A stretch of DNA of 64,000 nt from JAFKFH01 sp017307375 (GTDB taxonomy: Bacteria; Pseudomonadota; Alphaproteobacteria; Ferrovibrionales; Ferrovibrionaceae), in the NCBI GenBank assembly GCA_965229335.1, contig OZ245874.1, forward strand, positions 3,534,001-3,598,000, in the 5' to 3' direction. This document shows, one piece after another, positions 50,424-58,867 of the stretch. The position numbers were made by a program, and so were the translations under genes. Under the pieces are notes generated by a model. It searched no databases. It was not told the DNA's origin and saw only the letters and a list, made by a program, of their open reading frames with translations. Numbering within the stretch: the stretch's first letter is position 1; every line of letters starts with the position of its first letter.

Positions 50424-52871
50424 TCACTCCGCGGCAACCGGGAAACCGATGGCGGCCATCGGTCGGAATTCGTGCTTGTCCTTGCCCGAGACCCGCTCGG
50501 ACCAGGGATCGACCTGGGCGAAGCGCTGGCTGAAGACGAAGCGGTCGAAATAGGCGCGGCGGCGATCGGCATCGCCGACGATCTGGCGGCGGATCTCGTC
50601 GACGCCGACGCGCTTGGCCCATTTGTAGATGCGCTCGAGATAGCGGGCCTGCTCGCGATACATCTGGGTCAGCGCCACGATATGCTCCAGCGCCTCGTCC
50701 TCGGTATGGACCAGGGTCAGCACCTCGGTCCCCTTGATGTCGAGGCCGGCGGCGCCGGCGAAATGGATCTCGTAGCCGGAATCGACGCAGATCACGCCGA
50801 TGTCCTTGCAGGTCGCCTCGGCGCAGTTGCGCGGACAGCCCGAGACGCCCAGCTTCAGCTTGGCCGGCGTCCACGACCCCCACATGAACTTCTCGATGCG
50901 GATGCCGAAGCCGGTCGAATCCTGGGTGCCGAAGCGGCACCAGTCGGTGCCGACGCAGGTCTTCACCGTGCGCAGCCCCTTGGCATAGGCATGGCCCGAG
51001 ATGAAGCCGGCCTCGCCCAGCGCCGCCCAGACCGCCGGCAGGTCCTCCTTGCGCACGCCCAGCATGTCGATGCGCTGGCCGCCGGTGACCTTGACGGTCG
51101 GGATCTGGAAGCGGTCGACGACGTCGGCGATGGCGCGCAGTTCACGCGCGTTGGTCACCCCGCCCCACATCCGCGGCACCACCGAATAGGTGCCGTCCTT
51201 CTGGATGTTGGCGTGCAGCCGCTCGTTGACGAAGCGCGACTGGTAGTCGTCGGCATACTCGTCGGGCCAGTCGCAGACCAGGTAGTAGTTCAGGGCCGGG
51301 CGGCATTTGGCGCAGCCGCAGGACGTCTTCCACTCCAGTTCCTGCATCACCGCCGGGATCGTCTTCAGGCCGCGGGCCTTGATCAGCCGCCGCACGTCGT
51401 CGTGGCCGAGCGGGGTGCAGCCGCAGATCGGCTGGACCGCCGCCGGGTTGTAGCGGTCGCCGAGCGTCAGCGTCATCAGCTGTTCGACCAGCCCGGTGCA
51501 CGACCCGCAGGAGGCCGAGGCCTTGGTGTGGGCGCGCACCTCGTCCAGCGTGGTCAGCCCCCTGGCGACGATCGCGCCGGTGATCTTGCCCTTGCAGACG
51601 CCGTTGCAACCGCAGATCTCGGCGTCATCGGCCAAGGCTGCAACGGCCGCCGTAGGGTCGAGGGGGGCACCCCCCTGATAGCCCTGGCCGAAGATCAAGG
51701 TGTCGCGCATCGCAGAGACGTCGGCGCCCTTGCGCAGCAGGTCGAAGAACCAGCCGCCGTCGGCGGTCTCGCCGTAGAGCACGGCGCCGAGGATGCGGTT
51801 GTCCTTCAGCACCAGCCGCTTGTAGATGCCGGCCCCGGCATCGCGCAGCACGATCTCCTCGCGGTCGGGCGCGTCGGCGAAATCGCCGGCGGAATAGAGG
51901 CTGACGCCGGTGACCTTCAGCTGCGTCGCGGTCTCGACCGGGCGGAAGGCCGCCTCCTCGCCGACCAGCGTCCGCGCCGCGACCCGCGCCATGTCGTAGA
52001 GCGGTGCGACCAGGCCGTAGCAGACGTTGCGATGCTCGACGCATTCGCCGATCGCCAGGATGGCGGGATCGCTGGTCTGCATGCGGTCGTCGACGACGAT
52101 GCCGCGCTCGACCTGCAGCCGGGCATCGGTGGCGATCCGCACCTCGGGCCGGATGCCGACCGCCATGACGACGATATCGGCCGGATAGATCGTCCCGTCT
52201 TCCAGTAGCACGGCCTCGGCGCGGCCCTCGCCCAGGATCGCCTTGGTCTGCGCCTTGCAGTGGATCCGGATGCCACGCCGCTCCAGGTCGCGCTGCAGCA
52301 GGTAGCCCGCGGCGGGATCGAGCTGGCGTTCCATCAGATGGCCCATCAGGTGCAGCACGACCACGTCCATGCCGCGCAGGCGCAGCGCCGCCGCGGCCTC
52401 CAGCCCCAGCAGCCCGCCGCCGATGACCACCGCCCGGGCCTCGGGCCGCGCCGCGACGGCGACCATCGCCTGGACGTCGTCATAGTCGCGAAACGCCATG
52501 ACCCCCGGCAGGTCGCGGCCGGCGACGGGGATGATGAACGGGGCCGAGCCGGTGGCGATCACCAGCCGGTCATAGGGCGTGGTGCCGCCGGCCGAATGCA
52601 CGACCCGCGCCGCGCGGTCGATCCGGGTCACCGTCTCGCCGAAGCGGCAGGTCACGCCGTGGCTGTCGTACCAGGCGCCGTCATGGGTGACGATCGCCTC
52701 GTAGGTCTTTTCGCCGGCCAGCACCGGCGACAGCATGATGCGGTTGTAGTTGCCGCGCGGTTCGGCGCCGAACAGCGTCACGTCGAAGCGGCCGGGGGCG
52801 GCCTCGAACAGCTGTTCCAGCATGCGGCCGGACGCCATGCCGGCACCGATGACGACGAGTTTCTCGGTCAT
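50424..52871 (-). CDS. nirB: NADH-dependent nitrite reductase large subunit
   Basis: This 815-aa protein reduces nitrite to ammonium. The FAD/NAD domain starts KLVVIGAGMASGRMLEQLFE and includes AVVIGGGLLGLEAAAALRLR. Next come BFD-type [2Fe-2S] cysteines (EICGCNGVCKG, ASCGSCTGL). The siroheme/[4Fe-4S] domain has TCVGTDWCRFG and SGCPRNCAEATCKDIG. ATG 52871 follows CGGAGTGAC. It is the first gene of nirB-nirD-nasA-cysG, read from the sigma-54-type promoter at 53104-53120. Confidence 0.96.
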   Translation of the reverse strand: MTEKLVVIGAGMASGRMLEQLFEAAPGRFDVTLFGAEPRGNYNRIMLSPVLAGEKTYEAIVTHDGAWYDSHGVTCRFGETVTRIDRAARVVHSAGGTTPYDRLVIATGSAPFIIPVAGRDLPGVMAFRDYDDVQAMVAVAARPEARAVVIGGGLLGLEAAAALRLRGMDVVVLHLMGHLMERQLDPAAGYLLQRDLERRGIRIHCKAQTKAILGEGRAEAVLLEDGTIYPADIVVMAVGIRPEVRIATDARLQVERGIVVDDRMQTSDPAILAIGECVEHRNVCYGLVAPLYDMARVAARTLVGEEAAFRPVETATQLKVTGVSLYSAGDFADAPDREEIVLRDAGAGIYKRLVLKDNRILGAVLYGETADGGWFFDLLRKGADVSAMRDTLIFGQGYQGGAPLDPTAAVAALADDAEICGCNGVCKGKITGAIVARGLTTLDEVRAHTKASASCGSCTGLVEQLMTLTLGDRYNPAAVQPICGCTPLGHDDVRRLIKARGLKTIPAVMQELEWKTSCGCAKCRPALNYYLVCDWPDEYADDYQSRFVNERLHANIQKDGTYSVVPRMWGGVTNARELRAIADVVDRFQIPTVKVTGGQRIDMLGVRKEDLPAVWAALGEAGFISGHAYAKGLRTVKTCVGTDWCRFGTQDSTGFGIRIEKFMWGSWTPAKLKLGVSGCPRNCAEATCKDIGVICVDSGYEIHFAGAAGLDIKGTEVLTLVHTEDEALEHIVALTQMYREQARYLERIYKWAKRVGVDEIRRQIVGDADRRRAYFDRFVFSQRFAQVDPWSERVSGKDKHEFRPMAAIGFPVAAE

Positions 52872-52877
52872 GGCCAG

Positions 52878-52950
52878 TCACTCCGTCGGACGGACAGGGA
52901 GGGTGGGGGCGAAGGCGGAGGGCAGGGCGAGGATAACGGCGTATTTCATG
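52878..52950 (-). CDS. Possible 23-codon leader ORF upstream of nirB
   Basis: A short frame encodes MKYAVILALPSAFAPTLPVR and three more residues, ending 6 bp before the nirB start. It lacks a good RBS. It could be a leader peptide, a decayed gene start, or chance. It is listed because it sits inside the transcribed nas leader. Confidence 0.25.
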
Positions 52951-53044
52951 GCTGATGGCTCGCGTTTCAGCGCAACAGGGCGCTGCCGGATTGAACCGGG
53001 ATGCGAACCGCCATCAGTCCGCGGGAGTACGGATCTTGCGGCTG

Positions 53045-53062
53045 AAGCCCGCCGTTGGGCTT
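53045..53062 (-). promoter_or_regulatory. ANTAR-type hairpin in the nirB leader
   Basis: On the minus strand AAGCCC-AACGGC-GGGCTT forms a 6-bp stem with a hexaloop whose first base is A and fourth is G. That pattern is recognised by ANTAR antiterminators such as NasT. It lies 30-50 nt after the predicted transcription start. A second matching hairpin is not clear. Confidence 0.5.
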
Positions 53063-53103
53063 GCTGCCGGCCATCGGCCCGGAGGCGTCGGCGGTTACGT
53101 CGT

Positions 53104-53120
53104 AGCAAGCGACGTGCCAG
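53104..53120 (-). promoter_or_regulatory. Sigma-54 promoter of the nirB-nirD-nasA-cysG operon
   Basis: The minus strand reads CTGGCACGTCGCTTGCT, matching the -24/-12 consensus YTGGCACG-N4-TTGCW at every fixed position except one purine. Transcription should start near 53092, giving a leader of about 220 nt before nirB. This implies NtrC-type nitrogen control. Confidence 0.8.
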
Positions 53121-53254
53121 ATGCCCCGGCGGCGGATTTCGATGGAAATCAGGCGATGCGGCGCCCGCCCGGCGACAGGCTGTGCCGCCGGGACGGGCAG
53201 GGTGTGCCGAAATCTTGTGCAGAATTCGGTCGCCCCTCATGTGGCGGCGGTCGG

Positions 53255-53566
53255 ACGGACGACGATCTCGTCGACGTCGACATCGCCGGGCTGATCGATG
53301 GCGACGCGGGCCGCGCGGCCGACCGCCTCGGTGTCACCCGCTCCGCCGTCAGCCAGACGATCAGGAAGCTCGAGGTGGCGATCGGCGTGGCGCCGGTGCG
53401 CCGCACCACCCGCAGCGCCAGTCTTACCGAAGCCGGCGATAGCCTGCTGGCCGGGGCCGGCATCGGCTTCGGGATGGAGCAGAGCTTCCAGCCGCATCTC
53501 GAGCGCGGCGACCTGGTGCCGGTGCTGGTCGAGCATCTGCAGCGCTGGCGGGGCCATTCAAATTAG
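53255..53566 (+). pseudogene. LysR-type regulator with internal deletion
   Basis: One frame encodes the LysR helix-turn-helix, RAADRLGVTRSAVSQTIRKL (from 53309), and VRRTTRSASLTEAGDSLLAG. It then jumps directly to GIGFGMEQSFQPHLERGDLV (53456-53524), which is the end of a LysR effector domain. About 200 central residues are missing and no normal start codon is evident. It lies divergent to the nirB promoter and may once have regulated it, or belonged to another locus. The stop at 53564-53566 lies inside the ArsR operator. Confidence 0.72.
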
Positions 53567-53596
53567 CTTTGACTAATGAATTAGTAATTGCTAATT
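53561..53596 (+). promoter_or_regulatory. Concentric dyad operator upstream of the ArsR-family gene
   Basis: An outer pair AATTAGC (53561-53567) / GCTAATT (53590-53596) and an inner palindrome ACTAAT-GA-ATTAGT (53572-53585) share the same centre. The AT-rich dyad ends 7 bp before the ATG at 53604. It is the likely ArsR autoregulatory operator and contains the promoter. Confidence 0.7.
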
Positions 53597-53603
53597 TGTT
53601 TGC

Positions 53604-53936
53604 ATGATCGAAGCGCCCTCCATCACCGCGGTCATGCGCGCCCTGGCCGACCCGACGCGGCGGGCGATGTTCGAGCGGATCGTCGGGGCCGGCGAGATCA
53701 CCGTGGCCGAACTGACGCGCGGCAGCGGGGTGACGCAAGGGGCGGTCTCGCAGCATCTGAAATCGCTGCGCCAGGCTGGGCTGGTGGCCGAGCGGCCGGA
53801 GGGGCGGCACGTCTTCTACCGCGCCGAGCCGCGCGGCCTGGCGCCGCTCGTCGACTGGATGACGCATTACGGCGCCTTCTGGCGCGATCGCTTCGACGAC
53901 CTGCGCGACCTTCTCAAGGAGATCGACCCCAAATGA
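53604..53936 (+). CDS. ArsR family transcriptional regulator (SdpR-like)
   Basis: This 110-aa winged-helix repressor reads ITAVMRALADPTRRAMFERI, then VAELTRGSGVTQGAVSQHLK and the segment LRQAGLVAERPEGRHVFYRA. It has no ELCVCDL-type metal site, so it is not a metal sensor. ATGA overlap with the SRPBCC gene at 53933-53936 indicates translational coupling, a common ArsR-AHSA1 pairing. Confidence 0.93.
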   Translation: MIEAPSITAVMRALADPTRRAMFERIVGAGEITVAELTRGSGVTQGAVSQHLKSLRQAGLVAERPEGRHVFYRAEPRGLAPLVDWMTHYGAFWRDRFDDLRDLLKEIDPK

Positions 53937-54376
53937 CCGACGTCCGCGCCATCGAAGTCGACCAGGTCTTCCCCCATGCGCCCGAGGTGGTCTGGCGCAC
54001 ATTGACGACGGGCGCGCTGATGGCGCGCTGGCTGATGAAGCCCGAGGGCTTCGAGGCGGTGGTCGGCAACCGCTTCACCTACCGCACGCGGCCGGCGGGC
54101 GCCTGGGACGGCACCATCCGGTGCGAGGTGCTCGAAGTCGTGCCCAACCAGCGCTTCGCCTATGCCTGGAGGGGCGGGGACGACGGCAATGTCGGCTATG
54201 GCTCGCGCCTCGACACGGTCGTGACCTTCACGCTGACGCCGGTTGACGGTGGCACCCGGCTGACGCTCGTCCATTCGGGCTTCGAGGTGCCGCGCAACCA
54301 GTCCGCCCTGCAGACGATGGGCGACGGCTGGAAGAAGGTCGTGCCCGGCCTGGCCGGGCTGATGGACGAGGCCTGA
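53933..54376 (+). CDS. SRPBCC/AHSA1 domain protein
   Basis: This 147-aa START-like protein begins VRAIEVDQVFPHAPEVVWRT. It carries LMARWLMKPEGFEAVVGNRF and FTLTPVDGGTRLTLVHSGFE, which are typical of the activator of Hsp90 ATPase 1-like family. It probably binds a small hydrophobic ligand. It is coupled to the ArsR gene, and the GFA-domain gene follows after 1 bp. Confidence 0.92.
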   Translation: MTDVRAIEVDQVFPHAPEVVWRTLTTGALMARWLMKPEGFEAVVGNRFTYRTRPAGAWDGTIRCEVLEVVPNQRFAYAWRGGDDGNVGYGSRLDTVVTFTLTPVDGGTRLTLVHSGFEVPRNQSALQTMGDGWKKVVPGLAGLMDEA

Positions 54377-54377
54377 G

Positions 54378-54800
54378 ATGGGCAGGCCCTATGCCGGCGG
54401 CTGCGCCTGCGGCGCGATCCGCTATGAAATCACCGGCGAGCCGATTGTCGGGGTCGATTGCCAGTGCCGCCAGTGCCAGCGCGAAAGCGGCAACGGCCAT
54501 GCCTCGCACCTGACCTTCCAGGGCGCGGCGGTGACGGTGAGCGGCGAGGCCGCGCGCTGGTCGCAGTTTGGCGATGGCGGGATCGAGAAGCGCCGTGCCT
54601 TCTGCCCGACCTGCGGCTCGCCGGTCTACATGACCTTTCCGGCCATGCCCGACATCTTCGTCGTCCGCGCCGGCAGCCTTGACGAACCCGGCCGCTATCG
54701 CGCCGACATCGTGACCTGGACGGCGAGCGCGCCCGCCTGGGACCTCGTCGATCCGGCCATTCCCAAGTTCGAGCGGATGCCACCGCGGTCAGCCGAGTGA
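54378..54800 (+). CDS. GFA (glutathione-dependent formaldehyde-activating-like) family protein
   Basis: This 140-aa zinc protein has GGCACGAIRYEITGEP, then VDCQCRQCQRESGNGHASHL and FCPTCGSPVYMTFP, giving the CxC, CxxC and CxxC zinc ligands of the GFA/CENP-V fold. Most members are not proven formaldehyde enzymes. It is the last gene of the ArsR-SRPBCC-GFA operon and is convergent with the hydrolase gene. Confidence 0.92.
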   Translation: MGRPYAGGCACGAIRYEITGEPIVGVDCQCRQCQRESGNGHASHLTFQGAAVTVSGEAARWSQFGDGGIEKRRAFCPTCGSPVYMTFPAMPDIFVVRAGSLDEPGRYRADIVTWTASAPAWDLVDPAIPKFERMPPRSAE

Positions 54801-54815
54801 TGACGGGCAGGGCGC

Positions 54816-55631
54816 CTAGCGCCGCAGCCGTTCGCTGAAGAAGCCGAGGATCTCGTCGCGCGCGGCGGTCGTCGGCTGGCCGGCCGCGTCGATCAGATGC
54901 GCGGTCACCACGCTGTGCGGCGTCGTCACATGGCGGGCGAAAAAGGGCGGCACGTCGGTATTGGCCGCCTCGTCGGGCAGGACCCGTGGCCGGAAGCGGT
55001 CCCCCAGCGCTTCGGCATAGGCGGCGAAGCGCTGGGCACGGCAGAACTTGTCGCCGGCGAAGCGATAAGCCAGCACGGTCAGGTCCTCGCGTTCCAGCCG
55101 CGCGCGCACCGCCGCCAGATCGGCGGCGGCGATTTCCAGCCCGGCGGGGTCGTTCAGCGGCAGGCTGGGCTGGCACAGCACCGGGGCCAGCACCGCCGGC
55201 TCCAGCATCATGGTCAGCGCGAAGTTGCCGGTGAAGCACATGCCGATGGCGCCGACCCCCGGCCCGCCGCATTCGCCATGGGCGAGGGCCGCCAGCGCCC
55301 GCAGCCAGGCGGTGACCGGGCTGGCCTCGCCGGCGGCGAAGGCGCGGAATTCGGCGCTGACGCAGGCGCGCTGGAACACCGCGGCGCCCTCCTCGGCTGC
55401 GGGCCAGGCACCGTCGCGGCCGAACAGCGACGGCATCCACACGGTGAAGCCGGCATCGCGCACCCAGCGGGCGAAGCGGGCGACATGCGGGCTGATGCCG
55501 GGCATTTCCGCCATCACGATGACGGCCGGGCCGCTGCCGGCCACATGGCCGGCCTTGGTCGCGCCGTTCAGCGTGATCTCGCGCCGCTCGAAATCGGCCA
55601 GCGGATCGTCGGTCGCTTGGCTCGGTGTCAT
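54816..55631 (-). CDS. Dienelactone hydrolase family protein
   Basis: This 271-aa alpha/beta hydrolase has nucleophile motif GMCFTGNFALT (Cys), an Asp in YRFAGDKFCRAQRF and a His in TTPHSVVTAH. ATG 55631 follows GGGAGAAG. It is divergent from a GlxA-type regulator with a TGTC-N6-GACA element between them, so the pair is probably functionally linked. The substrate is unknown. Confidence 0.9.
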   Translation of the reverse strand: MTPSQATDDPLADFERREITLNGATKAGHVAGSGPAVIVMAEMPGISPHVARFARWVRDAGFTVWMPSLFGRDGAWPAAEEGAAVFQRACVSAEFRAFAAGEASPVTAWLRALAALAHGECGGPGVGAIGMCFTGNFALTMMLEPAVLAPVLCQPSLPLNDPAGLEIAAADLAAVRARLEREDLTVLAYRFAGDKFCRAQRFAAYAEALGDRFRPRVLPDEAANTDVPPFFARHVTTPHSVVTAHLIDAAGQPTTAARDEILGFFSERLRR

Positions 55632-55691
55632 CGGCTTCTCCCGTTGTCGTGTCCGGCGCCCAGCATTGCCGGCGCGCCGGCTGCCCGCTAG

Positions 55692-55705
55692 TGTCGGAAA
55701 TGACA
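55692..55705. promoter_or_regulatory. TGTC-N6-GACA element between hydrolase and GlxA-type regulator
   Basis: TGTCGGAAATGACA is a short dyad 20 bp before the regulator start in the 94-bp divergent gap. Similar elements serve AraC/GlxA regulators. It may be the shared operator. Confidence 0.4.
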
Positions 55706-55725
55706 AGTTTCAGGGATATTTCGCC

Positions 55726-56658
55726 ATGCGGCGCGTGATCGTCTTCGATCTTCCCGGCGGGCTGGCCTCGAGCCTCGCCATCTCGCTCGACGTCCTCGCC
55801 ACCGCCAATGCGCTGGCCGGTCGGCGGCGCGCGGCCTTCGATGCGGTGCGGCTGAAGATCGCCCGCGCCGCGCGTTTCGAGTTCGCCGTCGACGACATCG
55901 TCATCGTTCCCGGCCTGGGCACCGCGACCGCCGCCGCGCTCGACGACCGGCTGGCCGAGCCGGCGATGCGGCGCGCGGTGCGGCTGCTGGCCGCGGCGCG
56001 GGCGGCCGGGGCGGTCGTCGCCGGCTCGTGCGCGGGCACGTTCCTGCTGGCGGAGGCCGGGCTGCTCGACGGGCGGCGCGCCACCACGACCTGGTGGCTG
56101 GCCTCGGCGTTCCGCCGGCGCTTTCCGGCGGTCGAACTGGTGCCGGAACAGATCGTCGTCGCCGACTGGCCGCTGGCCACCGCGGGGGCGGCGATGGCGC
56201 AGATGGATCTGATGCTGGCGGTGGTGGCGCAGTTCGGCGGCGCGGCGCTCGCCGAGGACTGTGCCCGCTATCTGCTGCTCGACCGCCGCGCCTCGCAGGC
56301 GCCCTACATGGCGATCACCTTCATGGCCGGGCAGGACCCGCAGGTCGCGCGCGCCGAAAGCTGGCTGCGCCGCCATGTCGATCGCGAGGTCACGATGGAC
56401 GAACTGGCCGGGGCTGCCGGCCTGGCCCCGCGCACCTTCGCCCGCCGGCTGAAGGCCGTCTGCGGGCTGTCGCCGGTGCGCTTCGCCCAGCGCATCCGCC
56501 TCGAGACGGCCGTCACGCTGCTCGAGACCACCAGCCTCGCGGTCGACGAGGTGGCGCGCCGGGTCGGCTATGCCGAAGCCTCGACGCTGCGCCGCCTGTT
56601 GCGGCGCGATGCCGGCCGGGCGCCGTCGGGCCTGCGCCGCCGCGGCGGCCAGGCCTAG
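55726..56658 (+). CDS. GlxA family transcriptional regulator (DJ-1/PfpI-like plus AraC HTH)
   Basis: This 310-aa protein has an N-terminal DJ-1/PfpI-like domain (RRVIVFDLPGGLASSLAISL, VVAGSCAGTFLLAEAGLLDG with the nucleophile-elbow Cys). A C-terminal AraC-type double HTH follows (VTMDELAGAAGLAPRTFARR, then LAVDEVARRVGYAEASTLRR). It is divergent from the dienelactone hydrolase gene, its probable target. Confidence 0.92.
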   Translation: MRRVIVFDLPGGLASSLAISLDVLATANALAGRRRAAFDAVRLKIARAARFEFAVDDIVIVPGLGTATAAALDDRLAEPAMRRAVRLLAAARAAGAVVAGSCAGTFLLAEAGLLDGRRATTTWWLASAFRRRFPAVELVPEQIVVADWPLATAGAAMAQMDLMLAVVAQFGGAALAEDCARYLLLDRRASQAPYMAITFMAGQDPQVARAESWLRRHVDREVTMDELAGAAGLAPRTFARRLKAVCGLSPVRFAQRIRLETAVTLLETTSLAVDEVARRVGYAEASTLRRLLRRDAGRAPSGLRRRGGQA

Positions 56659-56660
56659 CG

Positions 56661-57836
56661 TCAGCCGCTGCCGCGCCGGCGCCGCGCGGCGATGCCCCAG
56701 GCCATGACCGCGCCGCTGGCGACGGTAAAGGCCAGGCACATCGCGGCGGCCGGCAGCAGCCCGCGATGCAGGAAGGGGGCGACCGCCTGGGTCGCCGCGG
56801 CGGTGATCGCCAGCGCCGCGAACATCATCAGCCCGGCGGCCCGGCCGACCAGCCCGGGATCGACGGCCAGCGCGCGGGTCATCGTCGCCGGCCCGCGCAG
56901 GCCGAGCGCGCCGCAGAACAGCACCCAGCCGGTGACGAGCCCGACGAGGCTGCGCCGATCGGCCAGCGCCAGGCCGACGAAGACGAGGGTGGCGACGAGC
57001 TGAATCAGGATGCCGGCGACGATCATGCGGTCGACGCCGAAGCGGGTGGTCAGCCGCCCGGCCAGCGTCGCGGTGCCGACGAAGGCGCCGACGCCGCAGG
57101 CCTGCAGCAGCGCGAAAGTCATCGGCGCGGCGCCGAGCCAGATCTCGACCACCTGCGGTGCGCTGGCGACGAAGCCGACCAGGGCGGCAAAGCACAGCGC
57201 ATGGCCCAGGGCGTAGCCGAGATAGACCGGGTCGCCCAGCAGCGCCCGATAGCCATTGCGGGCAGGGTCATCGTGCCGCCGCGCCGCCTGCGGCACTTGG
57301 GCCAGGGCCAGCGGGCTGACGACGGCGGCCACCGCCGTGGTGATCCAGAACGAGGCCTGCCAGCCCGCGACCTGCAGCAGGAACGCCCCGGCGACCGGCG
57401 CGGCGGCCGGGATCACGCTTTCGCAGATCGCCAGCCACGACATCGCCCGCACCGTATCCGCGTCGCCGAAGCGCCGGCGGATGACCCCGGGCACCACCAC
57501 CGCGGCGGCACCGACCCCGAAACCCTGGACGGCACGGGCGGCGATCAGCAGCGGCAGGGTCGGGGCCAACGCGCAGGCCAGGCCCGCCGCCACCTGCAGC
57601 GCCAATGCGATGGCCAGCACGATGCGCGCGCCGAAGCGGTCGGCGGCATAGCCCCAGACCAGTTGCGACAGGGCCAGTGCCAGGGTGAAGGCTGCGAGCG
57701 TCGCCTGGGCCAGCGGGATCGTGCCCCCCAGCGCCGCCGGCAACTGCGGCAGCGCCGGCAGATAGAGGTCGGTCGCCAGCATGCCGACGCCGGTTACCGC
57801 GGCCAGCGGCAGCACGACCCTCAAACGCGCACTCAT
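56661..57836 (-). CDS. MFS transporter, Bcr/CflA-like
   Basis: This 391-aa inner-membrane protein has about 12 hydrophobic segments. The start reads LRVVLPLAAVTGVGMLATDL, then YLPALPQLPAALGG, the motif typical of Bcr/CflA drug exporters. The loop motif GYAADRFGARIVL is the MFS motif A. It is convergent with the regulator gene with 2 bp between stops. The substrate is unknown. Confidence 0.9.
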   Translation of the reverse strand: MSARLRVVLPLAAVTGVGMLATDLYLPALPQLPAALGGTIPLAQATLAAFTLALALSQLVWGYAADRFGARIVLAIALALQVAAGLACALAPTLPLLIAARAVQGFGVGAAAVVVPGVIRRRFGDADTVRAMSWLAICESVIPAAAPVAGAFLLQVAGWQASFWITTAVAAVVSPLALAQVPQAARRHDDPARNGYRALLGDPVYLGYALGHALCFAALVGFVASAPQVVEIWLGAAPMTFALLQACGVGAFVGTATLAGRLTTRFGVDRMIVAGILIQLVATLVFVGLALADRRSLVGLVTGWVLFCGALGLRGPATMTRALAVDPGLVGRAAGLMMFAALAITAAATQAVAPFLHRGLLPAAAMCLAFTVASGAVMAWGIAARRRRGSG

Positions 57837-58000
57837 CGATCATCCCCCGGTCCTTGGGATCGGGACCTTAGCGATCCGGCGTGGAATGTCTTGAAGCATC
57901 TGGCTGCATCGGCGTGTTGCGAACCCCAAAATCATTGTTCCGCAAGGGCGAAGCCGCCTATATCGAAGCCGGTGATCAGCAGGAGCATGCAGCCTTGGGC

Positions 58001-58345
58001 GTGACGATCTACGGCATCAGGAATTGCGACACGATGAAGAAGGCGCGCGACTGGCTGGCGCAGGCCGGGATCGCCCATGATTTCCATGATTACAAGCTGG
58101 CGGGCATCGATGCGGCGACGCTGCGCACCTGGTCGGCCGCGGTCGGCTGGGAGACGCTGCTGAATCGCGCGGGCACGACCTTTCGCAAGCTGCCCGAGGC
58201 CGAGCGCGAGAACCTCGACGAGGCGAAGGCGATCGCGCTGATGCAGTCCCAGCCGTCGATGATCAAGCGGCCCGTGCTCGATACCGACGGCAGGCTGCTG
58301 GTCGGCTTCAAGCCCGCCGTCTACGCTGCGGCTTTCGGCAGGTAG
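58001..58345 (+). CDS. ArsC/Spx family protein (YffB-like)
   Basis: This 114-aa thioredoxin-fold protein has VTIYGIRNCDTMKKARDWLA with a single N-terminal Cys. LLNRAGTTFRKL and SMIKRPVLDTDGRLLVGFKP provide the Arg typical of ArsC-related proteins. GTG 58001 gives the usual length; ATG 57881 would add an atypical N-terminus. Members of the YffB group are not proven arsenate reductases. The 3' end overlaps the convergent DoxX gene by 25 bp. Confidence 0.88.
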   Translation: MTIYGIRNCDTMKKARDWLAQAGIAHDFHDYKLAGIDAATLRTWSAAVGWETLLNRAGTTFRKLPEAERENLDEAKAIALMQSQPSMIKRPVLDTDGRLLVGFKPAVYAAAFGR

Positions 58346-58704
58346 ATCGGGAACAGCGCGCGCAGCCTCGCATCGCGCAGCCAGAGGCCGGCCCACATCG
58401 CGACCCCGAGATAGACCCCGAACAGCGTGTGGCTGAACAGCGGATCGCCGATCCGCAGATGGCTGGCGATCGCGCCGCCATAGATGCCGGTCAGCAGCAC
58501 GGCACCGAGCATGGCGGTCCGCGGCCACAGATAGAGCAGGGTGGCGGCGACCTCGATGAGGCCGATCGCGCGCGAAACGCCGCCGTCATAGCCGAGGCGG
58601 ACGAAGGATTCGGTCACGACGTCCATCCCGACCACCTTGATGATCGAATCGAAGGCCATGAACAGTCCGACCAGGACGGCAAGAATGCGTCCGGTCCAGG
58701 TCAT
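58321..58704 (-). CDS. DoxX-like small membrane protein
   Basis: This protein is about 127 aa with four hydrophobic segments: GRILAVLVGLFMAFDSIIKV, IGLIEVAATLLYLWPRTAML, GAVLLTGIYGGAIASHLRIG and LFGVYLGVAMWAGLWLRDAR. The pattern suits the DoxX-like family. ATG 58704 starts at the first membrane segment; ATG 58728 would add eight residues. No function is known. Confidence 0.85.
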   Translation of the reverse strand: MTWTGRILAVLVGLFMAFDSIIKVVGMDVVTESFVRLGYDGGVSRAIGLIEVAATLLYLWPRTAMLGAVLLTGIYGGAIASHLRIGDPLFSHTLFGVYLGVAMWAGLWLRDARLRALFPIYLPKAAA

Positions 58705-58786
58705 GGCTTTTCCGTGCGGCTGTTCCATCTGACGGCTCCGATGTCTGGTCCGTCCCGAGGACGCGGGCCGCCGTCCGTGTCCGACA

Positions 58787-58811
58787 GTCCCGGCGAAATT
58801 TTCGGCGGGAC
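58787..58811. repeat. Inverted repeat between DoxX-like and small membrane protein genes
   Basis: GTCCCG (58787-58792) and CGGGAC (58806-58811) flank a near-palindromic CGAAATTTTCG core. It could be an operator for the two divergent genes. Confidence 0.35.
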
Positions 58812-58867
58812 CTGGAAACCGCGCGGCGCGCGACGGCGTTTCCCCGCGAGATGCGGAGGAGATCCGA

